NCBI RefSeq assembly: GCF_016862435.1
Contig: NZ_BOMY01000033.1
Location: forward strand, 62,001-126,000
Length of the DNA: 64,000 nucleotides
Direction of reading: 5' to 3'
Origin: Paractinoplanes tereljensis
Lineage (GTDB): Bacteria; Actinomycetota; Actinomycetes; Mycobacteriales; Micromonosporaceae
Positions 31,855 through 40,138 of this stretch are shown here, in pieces. A program made the translations under genes and the position numbers. The notes below the pieces were generated by a model. The model ran no database searches and had not been told where the DNA came from. It saw only the letters and a list, made by a program, of their open reading frames with translations. Each line of letters opens with the position of its first letter. Within the stretch, counting starts at the first letter, position 1.

Positions 31855-32634
31855 ATGGTTTTCGACCTCCAGCCCGGGGATCCGTTGTCGCCGGTGATCC
31901 TGCATGTTCCGCACGCTTCCCGGGCGCTCACCGGGGTTGCGCGTGACAGCCTGCTGATAACCGACAGTGAGCTGACGTCGGAGTTGGATCACCTCACTGA
32001 CGCGCACACCGATGTGCTTGCTTCGCGGGCGGCTTCGGCTGTTGCGGTGCGGCCGTGGATCTTTGCCAATCGGTGGTCGCGGTTGGTGGTTGATCCCGAG
32101 CGGTTCCTCGGGCCGGCCGAGGAAATGCTGGCGGTGGGCATGGGGGCCGTTTATACGCACGGCTTTGCGGGGCGAAAGCTGCGCGACGATGATCCGGTAC
32201 GGGCGGAAGCCGCGCTCCAGGCGCACTATCACCCTTACGCGAGGGGCCTGGCCGACCTGGTGGCCGAGCGGATCGCGACGACCGGCCGCGCCGTGATCCT
32301 TGACGTGCACTCCTACCCGACGAGGGCGCTGCCATACGAGTTGCACGGCGACGACCCTCGCCCACCGGTTTGCCTCGGCACCGACGACTTCCACACGCCG
32401 CCCGCGCTGATCGCCGCCGCCGTATCGGCGTTCGGCGAGTTCGCCTGCAACACCCCGTTCGCGGGTTGCTACGTCCCGAGCGACCGCTGGCAAGTGGACG
32501 ACCGGGTTTGGTCGCTGATGATCGAGATCCGCCGGGACTGGTATATGGCTGAGCCGGGCGGGGCATTTCACGCTGGGCTGGACGTTCTCGCTGGTGGGCT
32601 GGCCGGGCTGATCGCGGTCGCTTCTTCCTGGTGA
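31855..32634 (+). CDS. N-formylglutamate amidohydrolase family protein
   Basis: 259 residues from ATG 31855. Family marks are VILHVPHASRALTG near the N-terminus, VDPERFLGPAEEML, AVILDVHSYPTRALPYE (about 145-162) with the zinc-ligand-type His, and CLGTDDFHTPPAL. Enzymes of this family hydrolyse N-formyl-glutamate or related N-acyl amino acids. No histidine-use genes are nearby, so the substrate is uncertain. Third codon positions are less G/C-rich than in the neighbouring genes. The longer frame upstream lacks family resemblance. Confidence 0.8.
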   Translation: MVFDLQPGDPLSPVILHVPHASRALTGVARDSLLITDSELTSELDHLTDAHTDVLASRAASAVAVRPWIFANRWSRLVVDPERFLGPAEEMLAVGMGAVYTHGFAGRKLRDDDPVRAEAALQAHYHPYARGLADLVAERIATTGRAVILDVHSYPTRALPYELHGDDPRPPVCLGTDDFHTPPALIAAAVSAFGEFACNTPFAGCYVPSDRWQVDDRVWSLMIEIRRDWYMAEPGGAFHAGLDVLAGGLAGLIAVASSW

Positions 32635-32761
32635 GGGTCCTGTTACCCCCTCCGGTGCTCGCGGTTAGAGCTTGCGGGGCGCTGCCCCGGACCCCGGCCG
32701 GGCGCTCGGAGATCTGCCTGCCGGTTTGCTCGGCCTTTGGGGATGGGTGGGGTTACTGCGG

Positions 32762-32894
32762 GGCTTGGGTGATCTCCTCGCGGCGGCACTTCAAGCGATC
32801 ACACCGGCGGCCGGCGCGCAAGCACACCCCACTTGCACACCGACCACCGGCGCGATTGGGCCCGATGTGCCGCCGCGAGGAGATCACCCAAGCC
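32762..32894. repeat. 28-bp perfect inverted repeat with 77-bp spacer
   Basis: The left arm 32762-32789 and right arm 32867-32894 are exact reverse complements, beginning GGCTTGGGTGATCTCC. Symmetry stops sharply at both arm ends. It could be a MITE-like or REP-like element or a large cruciform. Confidence 0.85.
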
Positions 32895-32980
32895 AAAACC
32901 AGGGGTGGGCTGGGCTTCGCGTCCGGGTACTGCTCGCGAGGCCTTCGCTTTCGCCTCTCGGCTGTCGCCCCCCGCCCGCC

Positions 32981-33243
32981 CTCGCGCCCACGCCTGCCCT
33001 CACGCCCACGCCTGCCCTCACGCTCGCGCCTGCCCTCGCGCTCGCGCCTGCCCTCGCGCTCGCGCCTGCCCTCGCGCCCGCGCCTGCCCTCGCGCTCGCG
33101 CCTGCCCTCGCGCTCGCGCCTGCCCTCGCGCCCGCGCCCGGCCTCGCGCTCGCGCCTGCCCTCGCGCCCGCGCCCGGCATCGCGCCCGCGCCTGCCCTCG
33201 CGCTCGCACCGGCCTCGCCCTCGCGCTCGCGCCTGCCCTCGCG
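32981..33243. repeat. 18-bp minisatellite, about 14 copies
   Basis: The unit is CTCGCGCTCGCGCCTGCC, with variants in which T and C alternate or CCTGCC becomes CCGGCC. Near-perfect copies lie around 33020-33140 and decay on both sides. The unit is a multiple of three, which keeps all frames open. Confidence 0.85.
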
Positions 33244-33550
33244 CCGCGCCCGCCCCCGTGCCCGGCCTGGCCTCGCGCCTGGCCTCGCGCCTGCGCCCGA
33301 CTCGCGCCCGCCTCGCCCTCGCGAAGATCAACAGAGCGCACGCCGCCTGGTCGGGTGCGGCTGGGGTCGATCTTGGGGAGTTGGCGTTCGCTGGGAGCAG
33401 GAACACCTCAACCTTGAGGGGGCGTCGGAACGCGAATCGGAAATAGCGGGTCTTTCCGGGCGCCAATTCCTGCGGAATGGACCTTGTCGTCCATTCTCTG
33501 GACTTCGGTCCATTATTTGGAATGTGCGGGCCTGCGCTTTGGGAAAGCGC

Positions 33551-34018
33551 TCAGCTAATTGCGGTTAGTGGGCCTACTCGCAGGATGCCGTCGTCCAAGG
33601 GGGTGCAGCGGATGCCGCCTTTGCCGCGCAAGGCCTTCCATGCGCCGGGGCCGATCGTCACGTCCATCCACGCGCAGGGGTTTGCTCGGCGTTTTACCTG
33701 TAGGCGGATGGGGCCGTCGCCTGAGTCCAAGGTCAGGATCTGGCCTACCAGGTCGTCTACCGGGAGGCCGGCCACCAGGATGTTGCGGCGCACCTCGGTC
33801 AGGCCGATGCCTGGTGGCAGGGACTCCTGGCTTATCAGCGTGATGCTGGCGTCTCGGTGGGCCGGTTTGGCGAAGTAGCGGTCGCCGACTATGCCGAGGC
33901 CTGCCCGGATCTTTACCGACTCGACCAACTCGCCGAGAGGCGCGGGGGCGGGGCCGTCGGATGGGCGGCCTTCCAGGCGGTGGATCGGTGAGGCCAGCAA
34001 CTCGACTATCTCCGGCAC
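33551..34018 (-). CDS. MOSC-domain protein
   Basis: 155 residues from GTG 34018. The conserved MOSC layout is visible: GLGIVGDRYFAKPAHRDASI (about 40-59), VRRNILVAGLPVDDLVG, RANPCAWMDVTIGPGAW with the conserved Cys (about 114) and GKGGIRCTPLDDGILRVG. MOSC domains handle molybdenum-cofactor sulfur or add metal-sulfur groups; stand-alone bacterial forms are poorly defined. TAGGAT lies 6 nt before the GTG, suggesting a leaderless message. Confidence 0.85.
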   Translation of the reverse strand: MPEIVELLASPIHRLEGRPSDGPAPAPLGELVESVKIRAGLGIVGDRYFAKPAHRDASITLISQESLPPGIGLTEVRRNILVAGLPVDDLVGQILTLDSGDGPIRLQVKRRANPCAWMDVTIGPGAWKALRGKGGIRCTPLDDGILRVGPLTAIS

Positions 34019-34024
34019 CGGGCG

Positions 34025-34030
34025 ATCCTA
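34025..34030 (-). promoter_or_regulatory. Putative -10 hexamer, leaderless start
   Basis: TAGGAT on the minus strand, 6 nt before the GTG of the MOSC gene. Confidence 0.4.
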
Positions 34031-34243
34031 GCCTCCGCTCGCCGGGGCGCTATGACCGCTTCGGACGATAGACGTGGTTCGTCCGGGTGCTGGTTAACGA
34101 CGTGCGGATCGCAGGTGAAGGGGGTCATACCGGGGGGTGGCGCGCGTCTGCGAAGATCGCAGGCCGGTCACCGACTCGGATCTTCGCGGGGCGGTGGGCT
34201 AGGGGTTACCAGGACGCCTGCCGTGGCCGTGGGGGAGATGCGG

Positions 34244-35032
34244 ATGAGCCTGCTGCAGGAGAACGCTCCGGCCAGCGAGAAAACCCGGAAGGCGGCCAGA
34301 CGCGGGGCGGAAGCCAAGCGGGCGGCTCGGGAGATTCTGCTGGTGGCGGTGCTTTTCTTCGCTTACAAGCTCGGGCGTCTCGCGGCCAACGGGCACGTTG
34401 GTGAGGCGCTCGGCAACGCCCAGCATGTGTGGCACCTGGAACGGTTGCTGTACCTGCCCAGCGAATTCTCCCTGCAGCAACTGTTTCTCGGCCAGGAATG
34501 GCTGATCAAGGTGGCGAACTGCTATTACGCGTACGTGCATTTTCCGGCGACCGCGGCCTGCCTGATCTTTCTCTACATCTGGCGCCGGGACCGGTATGTG
34601 TCCACCCGCCGGTTGCTCGCCTGGCTTACCGCAGCTGCCCTGGTCGTGCACCTGCTGATGCCGCTGGCGCCGCCGCGGATGCTCACCGCTATCGGCATGG
34701 TCGACACCGGGCGGGTGTTCGGGCCGGCCGTCTACGGGTCGCCGTCCACCGACACGCTGACCAACCAGTACGCGGCCATGCCGTCGCTGCACGTCGCCTG
34801 GGCCCTCGCCATCGCGATCGCGCTGATGGGCATCACCCGCAGCAAATGGCGGTGGCTGTGGCTGGCGCACCCGGCGATCACGCTGTTCGTCGTCGTGGTC
34901 ACCGGCAACCACTACTGGCTCGACGCGATCGTCGCGACCGTGCTGCTCGGGCTGGTCGCGGCCGCGCTGAACGGCCGCGCCAACGCGGCCGTCCCGGCCG
35001 TCATCCCGAAACCCCGCACGGGCGAAATCTAG
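34244..35032 (+). CDS. PAP2-superfamily membrane protein, Aur1/inositolphosphotransferase-like
   Basis: 262 residues from ATG 34244, with GGGGGAG upstream; the frame is open further left but without family resemblance. Six membrane helices. The PAP2 catalytic blocks are AAMPSLHVAWALAIAIAL (about 177-194) and VVTGNHYWLDAIVAT (about 217-231), giving the two catalytic His residues and an Asp. This short form, with WHLERLLYLPSEFSLQQ, is common in actinobacteria and resembles inositol-phospholipid transferases or lipid phosphatases. Its stop overlaps the convergent peptidase gene by 4 bp. Confidence 0.82.
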   Translation: MSLLQENAPASEKTRKAARRGAEAKRAAREILLVAVLFFAYKLGRLAANGHVGEALGNAQHVWHLERLLYLPSEFSLQQLFLGQEWLIKVANCYYAYVHFPATAACLIFLYIWRRDRYVSTRRLLAWLTAAALVVHLLMPLAPPRMLTAIGMVDTGRVFGPAVYGSPSTDTLTNQYAAMPSLHVAWALAIAIALMGITRSKWRWLWLAHPAITLFVVVVTGNHYWLDAIVATVLLGLVAAALNGRANAAVPAVIPKPRTGEI

Positions 35033-36339
35033 ACGCAGACGCCCAGGCCTTCGAGGGCGCCCTTGCGGTACGCGGCGATGCGGTCGAAGGCCGACGGGCC
35101 CTTGTTGTCCTCGGCCCGGCCGAAGGCGATCAGGGCCGACACCGCCTCGTCGAGGTCGCCGGGGGAGAGGCGGATGCCCTGGTTGTCCTGGTTGTCGCGG
35201 GTGAGCAGGTCGTTGGTCCACGAGCCGGCCAGGCAGTCGACGGCCAGCTGGCCGGCCTTGTCGCTGGTGGAGGCGCCGCGGCGGTCCTGGGCGGCGCGGG
35301 CGAACAGGTCGCCCAGCAGCATGCCGACGGCGAAGTCGCCGATCCGCTGGTAGAGCTTCGGCCCCAGGTCGGAGTTGTCGAACGCCACGAAGTCGCCGGC
35401 CGGACAGTAGAACGCGGCGCCCTCGGCCGACTCGTCGGGCTTCTCGCAGTCCGGTGGGGCGCCGTTCTCGAACGCCTCGACCTGCAACTGCTGCCAGTTG
35501 CCGCCGCCGGGCAGGGTCGGGAAGGTGCGGGCCCAGTAGTCCTGGGCGTCCTTGGCGAGCAGGGTGATCGCGTCGTCGTAGGGCAGGTCGCCGCCGGTGG
35601 CCGCCTCCTCGCGGGTGCTGAACGGCACCTCGGTGACCTGCAGGTTGCCCTCGCGGTAACCGGCGCACTTGCCGGCGCCCTGCTCGACGCCCTCCTGCAG
35701 GGCGCGGACCCGGTCGAACGCGTTGCCGTGCGCGCCCTCGGCCAGGGCGGGGGTGCCGGGCTGGTCGCGCAGCATCAGGATGCCGGCCACCGTGTTGTCG
35801 ACCTGGCCGGCGGTCGGCTTCTTGAACGCGGTCGAGCGGCCGGCCTGCACATCCGCCAGCCACGCGCCGGCGAAGCAGTCGGCCTGCTGTTCGAGCACCA
35901 CCGTCGGCTGGTCGGTGCCGCCCAGCCGGGCCTGGACGGCATGCCCGTACTCGTGGGCCATCACCACCCCGACCAGCAACGGCCCGAAATTGTCCTGCAA
36001 TTGCGGGATGAGCTGCTGGGCGTCCCAGGCGATGAAATCGCCGTCGGGGCAGTAGAACGCGTTGGGCTGGTACTCGAACGGCTGACCGCCGCAGTCGGGC
36101 GGGGGAGTCCGCTCGGTGTACGGGTGGAAGCCGCCCTTGATCGTCTGGAACGCCTGCCCGCCGGCGACCTTGGGGTAGGTGGCCTTCCAGAACCGTTCGA
36201 CGTCCTGCAGCGACTTCGTCACCACATCGGACGAAACGGTCGCGTCGTTCTGCGGTGTCCTGTCGTCGTTATTGGGCGCCAGCCCACACCCGGCGACCAC
36301 TACCGCCGCCACCACCAGTCCGATCCGCAGTGTGCGCAT
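35029..36339 (-). CDS. Lipoprotein neutral zinc metallopeptidase (YpfJ-like)
   Basis: 436 residues. The signal peptide MRTLRIGLVVAAVVVAGC ends in a lipobox with Cys 18, so it is a surface lipoprotein. The protease domain has AFYCPDGDFIAWD, VVMAHEYGHAVQARLG (HEYGH about 125-129) and a downstream Glu in EQQADCFAGAWL (about 147-158), typical of the putative neutral zinc metallopeptidase family. The C-terminal half repeats the AFYCPAGDFVAFDN and VDCLAGSW blocks without a HEYGH motif, so the protein looks like an internal duplication with one inactive half. Confidence 0.85.
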   Translation of the reverse strand: MRTLRIGLVVAAVVVAGCGLAPNNDDRTPQNDATVSSDVVTKSLQDVERFWKATYPKVAGGQAFQTIKGGFHPYTERTPPPDCGGQPFEYQPNAFYCPDGDFIAWDAQQLIPQLQDNFGPLLVGVVMAHEYGHAVQARLGGTDQPTVVLEQQADCFAGAWLADVQAGRSTAFKKPTAGQVDNTVAGILMLRDQPGTPALAEGAHGNAFDRVRALQEGVEQGAGKCAGYREGNLQVTEVPFSTREEAATGGDLPYDDAITLLAKDAQDYWARTFPTLPGGGNWQQLQVEAFENGAPPDCEKPDESAEGAAFYCPAGDFVAFDNSDLGPKLYQRIGDFAVGMLLGDLFARAAQDRRGASTSDKAGQLAVDCLAGSWTNDLLTRDNQDNQGIRLSPGDLDEAVSALIAFGRAEDNKGPSAFDRIAAYRKGALEGLGVCV

Positions 36340-36380
36340 GCCTCACAAGTACCCAATCGCCGCAACCAGCACCACCCCCG

Positions 36381-38786
36381 TCAGTCCAGCGGTTGCCGGG
36401 CGATCACCCGAGCCTCCCGTCCGGCGAGCAACCAGCCGCCGGCGTACGCGACCAGGGGCAGGCCCACCAGGATCGCGGTCAGCTCGGGTATCGGTGGGTG
36501 GGCGAGCCAGTGCACCTCATGCCGGTACCAGGCCAGCAGGGCCAGGTAGACGCAGGCGGTGCCGATGACCGCACCGCCCAGGGCGAGTGCCCCGGCGGTG
36601 GCGGCGGTGATCGCCCGCCGGGTGCGCCGCCGGGCGCCGGCCGCGGTCAGGGTGCGCAGGTCGCGGGCGGTCTCGCTGCGGATCAGGCCGACCGTCATGG
36701 CGAGCACGCCGAGTGCGACCGCGACCCCGGACGTGGTGGCCCAGACCGCGAGCCGGGCCTCGTCGGCTCCGGTCGGGCGGGACTCGACGCCGAACCCGGC
36801 GGCGGCTGCGGACTGCTGGGCCCGGTCGATCTGGGCCGCGGTGAGCGCGCCGGGCGCCTGGAGCAGCCAGCCGACCGGCATCGCGGTCAGCCCCAGCCGG
36901 GTCAGTCCCTCTTCAGTGAGCAGCACGGTGGGTGTCGACGTGTAGTCGGGCAGGGCGGCCGGCTGCAGAACCGGGTCCCAGGCTCCGCGTTTGCGATGGA
37001 TCAGGTCGTACCCGTCGAGGTTGGCCTTGCGGGTGAGCACGTCGGTGCCGGCGGCCGGACTCAGGCCGTAGTGCGTGCTCAGCTCGGGGGTGGCGACGAA
37101 GACCGGGACCGTCTTCTCGTCGCTGTACCCGGTCATGCCGGGGCGGCCGGGGGCCGGCTCCGGGATGCCCAGCACCACCACCGCCCGGCCGCCGTGGTCC
37201 AGCGGCATGTCGGCCATGGCGGCGCCGGTCAGGGTCAGCACGGATTCCGCGTGCAGCTCGGCGGCCAGCGCGTCTACCTGGGCCCGCTTGTCGGCGAGCT
37301 GGGCTGCGGTCAGGACGGGGATCGTCCCGTTCATCCGGTCCGGGGACAGCCAGACGATGACCTCGTTGGCCGGCACGTTGCCGCCGGTGGGCGCGGCCGC
37401 CTTCGCCACCGTGACGCCGGCGGTCAGGGCGATCGTGGCGGCGATGCCGACGGCCAGGCCGATCGCGGCCAGGGCCGCGCCGGACCGGGCGCGGTAGCGG
37501 GCCAGGTCGCGCAGCGCCAGCCGGGAGGCCAGCGGAAGGTGACTCGCGAGGGTGCCGATGGCGGCGACCGCGACCGGGGCGAGCAGCAGCAACGCGACCG
37601 CGGTGGCCAGGATGCCGATCAGGATCAGCCACTTCCGGCTGTGCTCGGACTGCCACAGGGCGGCCAGGCCGGCGACCAGCAGCATGGCGCCGAGGGCGGC
37701 GAACCGGTGGGCCGGGCGCGGCGGGGCCGGGCGCGCGGCCAGGGCGGCCACCACCGGGGTACGGGCGGCGGCGCGGGCCGGCCACCAGGCGGCGACGACG
37801 GCGGTCACGATGGCCATCCCGACCGCGACAAGCAGCGGGGTCCAGGGCAGCTGGAACCGGTCGATGCGGTGGGCGAGCGGCTCCTCGAGCCGGGGACTGA
37901 ACGCGATCCAGGCCGCCACCCCCACGGCCGCGCCGGTCAGCGCGCCGGCGGCGCCGATGACCAGGCCGTCGGCCAGCAGGACGAGGCGTACGTGCCGGTG
38001 GCTCGCGCCGATCGCGCCGAGCATGCCGAGCGCGCGCAGCCGGCGCTGGGCCAGCACGGTGAAGCCGGCCGCGGCCATCAGCCCGGCGAACACCAGCCCG
38101 ATGGTGGCTAACGCCAGCACCAGGATGCTGGAGGTGCCGGCGTCGCCGAAGCGGCCCTGGACCGAGGCGCCCGCCTGCGGATTCCCGAGGACCTTGTCCT
38201 CGGTCGAGCGCACCAGCACGTCGACGTGGTCCGGCTCGGCGACCTGCCCGAGGACGAACTCGTCGTGCAGGTCGAGCGGGTTCTCGACCAGGCCGGTCAC
38301 GGTCCGCTGCTCCCAGGCGTCGCCGACGTGCAGCCCGAAGGCCTCCGCCACCTGGTCGGTGACGGCGACCTCGGTCGCACCCTGCGGCCACCGGCCCGCG
38401 TCGAGGCGGAGCATGGACCGCCCGTACGGGCCGGTGGGGTCCTGGTCGCGGCGGTCGAAGCCGCCGGTCGAGCCGGGCGCGGGGATCTTCGCGCCGTGCC
38501 GGATCACGTCGATCGTGCCGAACGTGGCGCGCAGGCCGTCGACCTGGTCGCCGGGCACGGTGAGGATGTAATTGGCGGTGCCGAAGCGGGACGCGTCGGA
38601 CGGCGCGTTGGCGGCCACGCCGAGGCCGACGGTGGTGACCGCGACGGCGACCGCGAGCAGGCCGAGCACGATGGACTGCTGCCGCCACTCGCGGCGGAAC
38701 ATCCGCCAGGCCCAGCGCAGCACGGCCCGGCGGGCCGGCATCCCGCCGCCGGGCGCGGCCGGTTTCTCCAGCACGGCGACGCTCAT
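36381..38786 (-). CDS. FtsX-like ABC transporter permease
   Basis: 801 residues; the start overlaps the ATPase stop (ATGA). One N-terminal helix precedes a large extracellular domain, then FtsX-type helices (ATIGLVFAGLMAAAGFTVLA with RRLRALGMLGAIGASHRHVR). A second long extracellular domain and a C-terminal helix set follow. Such double FtsX permeases work with MacB/LolD-type ATPases, often in efflux of antibiotics or peptides, or in envelope remodelling. It is the third gene of a PadR-ATPase-permease operon; the substrate is unknown. Confidence 0.87.
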   Translation of the reverse strand: MSVAVLEKPAAPGGGMPARRAVLRWAWRMFRREWRQQSIVLGLLAVAVAVTTVGLGVAANAPSDASRFGTANYILTVPGDQVDGLRATFGTIDVIRHGAKIPAPGSTGGFDRRDQDPTGPYGRSMLRLDAGRWPQGATEVAVTDQVAEAFGLHVGDAWEQRTVTGLVENPLDLHDEFVLGQVAEPDHVDVLVRSTEDKVLGNPQAGASVQGRFGDAGTSSILVLALATIGLVFAGLMAAAGFTVLAQRRLRALGMLGAIGASHRHVRLVLLADGLVIGAAGALTGAAVGVAAWIAFSPRLEEPLAHRIDRFQLPWTPLLVAVGMAIVTAVVAAWWPARAAARTPVVAALAARPAPPRPAHRFAALGAMLLVAGLAALWQSEHSRKWLILIGILATAVALLLLAPVAVAAIGTLASHLPLASRLALRDLARYRARSGAALAAIGLAVGIAATIALTAGVTVAKAAAPTGGNVPANEVIVWLSPDRMNGTIPVLTAAQLADKRAQVDALAAELHAESVLTLTGAAMADMPLDHGGRAVVVLGIPEPAPGRPGMTGYSDEKTVPVFVATPELSTHYGLSPAAGTDVLTRKANLDGYDLIHRKRGAWDPVLQPAALPDYTSTPTVLLTEEGLTRLGLTAMPVGWLLQAPGALTAAQIDRAQQSAAAAGFGVESRPTGADEARLAVWATTSGVAVALGVLAMTVGLIRSETARDLRTLTAAGARRRTRRAITAATAGALALGGAVIGTACVYLALLAWYRHEVHWLAHPPIPELTAILVGLPLVAYAGGWLLAGREARVIARQPLD

Positions 38787-39496
38787 CGCGGCAGCAGGGA
38801 GTCGGGGGTGGGCCGCGGCGCGGTGTGGTCGACCACCCGGCCGTCCCGGATGAACACCACCCGGTCGGCCCAGGAGGCCAGTTGGGCGTCGTGGGTCACC
38901 ACGACCGCGCCGACGCCGCTCTTGCAGGCGTTGAGGATCATGCGCATCACCGCCTCGCCGGTGGCCGAGTCGAGGGCGCCGGTCGGCTCGTCGGCCAGCA
39001 GCAACCGGCGGTCGCCGACGACGGCCCGGGCGATCGCCACCCGCTGCCGTTCGCCGCCGGAGAGCTGGTCGGGGAACCGGGACGCCCGGTCGGCCAGGCC
39101 CAGTTCGTCGAGCACGTGCAGGCCGGCCGCGCGGGCCTTGCCGGCCGACATGCCGTCCAGTTCCAGCGGGAGCGCCACATTTTCGGCGGCGGTGAGGCCG
39201 GGCAGCAGGTTGAAGTCCTGGAAGACGTAGCCGATGGTGCGCCGCCGCAGCCGGGCCCGGTCGTCGCGGGACATCGAGGTGAGCGCCTGACCGGCCACCC
39301 GCACGCCGCCCGAGGTCGGAGTTTCCAGGGCGCCGGCGATGGTCAGCAGGGTGCTCTTGCCGGAGCCGCTCGGGCCCATCACGGCGACCATCCGGCCCGG
39401 CTCGACGGTCAGGTCGACCTCGCGCAGCGCGTGCACCTCGTCGGTGCCGTCCAGATAGGTCTTGGAGACCTCATGCAACTCCAGCACGGCACTCAT
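38783..39496 (-). CDS. ABC transporter ATP-binding protein (MacB/LolD type)
   Basis: 237 residues from ATG 39496, overlapping the PadR stop. All motifs are present: Walker A GPSGSGKST (about 40-48), Q-loop VFQDFNLLPGLT, signature LSGGERQRVAIARA, Walker B LLLADEPTGALDS and H-loop VVVTHDAQLA. It powers the adjacent FtsX permease. The upstream open frame beyond 39496 is a shadow of padR. Confidence 0.92.
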   Translation of the reverse strand: MSAVLELHEVSKTYLDGTDEVHALREVDLTVEPGRMVAVMGPSGSGKSTLLTIAGALETPTSGGVRVAGQALTSMSRDDRARLRRRTIGYVFQDFNLLPGLTAAENVALPLELDGMSAGKARAAGLHVLDELGLADRASRFPDQLSGGERQRVAIARAVVGDRRLLLADEPTGALDSATGEAVMRMILNACKSGVGAVVVTHDAQLASWADRVVFIRDGRVVDHTAPRPTPDSLLPR

Positions 39497-40071
39497 CGGC
39501 GCACCCCGGTCCGGCGCCGGACGATCTGCGGGGCGGTTTCCCGTGGCGGAGAGGCCGGGGCTCGCTTGAGGCGGCCGTCCGCGGTGTCCAGCCAGCGCAC
39601 CAGCGAGTCCAACCGGTACAGCTCGGCGTCGACGACCAGGGCCAGGGCCAGGTCGACGTCGCCCTCCTCGTCCTTGAGCCGGGTCCACTGCTGCATCAGC
39701 TGGACCAGGTGCCGGCGGTGCACCTGGATGATCTCGGGCACGTCCGCGCCGGGCAGCCGGATCGCGATCAGGACTTTGATGACCAGCTCGTCGCGCGGCG
39801 GTGAGGACAGGTCGGGCGGCGTGCGCAGCCACGCGGCCAGTTCCTCGGTGCCGCCGTCGGTGATCCGGAAGCCCTTCTGCGGGCCGGCATCGGCCTCCGG
39901 GGAGTCGGACTCGACCAGGCGGTCGCGTTCGAGGCGCTGCAGGGTCGTGTAGACCTGGCCGACGTTCAGCGGCCACACCTCGCCGGTGCGCGACTCGAAC
40001 TCCTCGCGCAGTTGCAGACCGTATTTCGGGCCCTCGCTGAGGAGGGCGAGCAGTGCGTGCCGGATGCTCAT
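39493..40071 (-). CDS. PadR family transcriptional regulator
   Basis: 192 residues from ATG 40071. The N-terminal winged helix MSIRHALLALLSEGPKYGLQ, with VGQVYTTLQRLERDRLVES, is the PadR signature. A helical C-terminal dimer domain follows. As the first gene of the operon it likely represses itself and the downstream ABC transporter through the AGTATgATACT palindrome that overlaps its promoter. The frame extends upstream to 40116 without a better start. Confidence 0.9.
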   Translation of the reverse strand: MSIRHALLALLSEGPKYGLQLREEFESRTGEVWPLNVGQVYTTLQRLERDRLVESDSPEADAGPQKGFRITDGGTEELAAWLRTPPDLSSPPRDELVIKVLIAIRLPGADVPEIIQVHRRHLVQLMQQWTRLKDEEGDVDLALALVVDAELYRLDSLVRWLDTADGRLKRAPASPPRETAPQIVRRRTGVRR

Positions 40072-40075
40072 TCCC

Positions 40076-40086
40076 AGTATGATACT
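40076..40086. promoter_or_regulatory. PadR-type operator overlapping -10 element
   Basis: AGTAT-g-ATACT, a perfect 5-1-5 palindrome ending 4 nt before the start codon. Read on the minus strand it contains TATCAT, a good -10 hexamer 7 nt before ATG. Repressor binding would block the promoter of a leaderless transcript. Confidence 0.65.
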
Positions 40087-40108
40087 CGGTAGACCCAAGA
40101 GCCGCGGC

Positions 40109-40127
40109 CCGGGCACCGAGTGCCCGG
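40109..40127. terminator. Hairpin at end of sugar ABC operon
   Basis: CCGGGCA-ccgag-TGCCCGG, 12 nt after the permease stop on the minus strand. It has a short stem and no T run. Confidence 0.5.
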
Positions 40128-40138
40128 ACCGAGCGGTG

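Larger units (their letters stand above)
32635..33550. other. 916-bp non-coding low-complexity region
   Basis: No credible gene. All six frames stay open over long distances because of biased repeats. It holds a 28-bp perfect inverted repeat (32762-32894), an 18-bp minisatellite (32981-33243) and a less G/C-rich tail near 33420-33550. Confidence 0.7.

Noticed and set aside
32981..33243. CRISPR-like periodicity
   Set aside because: Units are contiguous without unique spacers and no cas genes are present; it is a minisatellite.
32672..33568. 298-residue open frame rich in Ala/Pro/Leu over the repeats
   Set aside because: The 18-bp unit is a multiple of three and keeps every frame open; the frame gives only the low-complexity repeat product and has no ribosome site or flanking domain.
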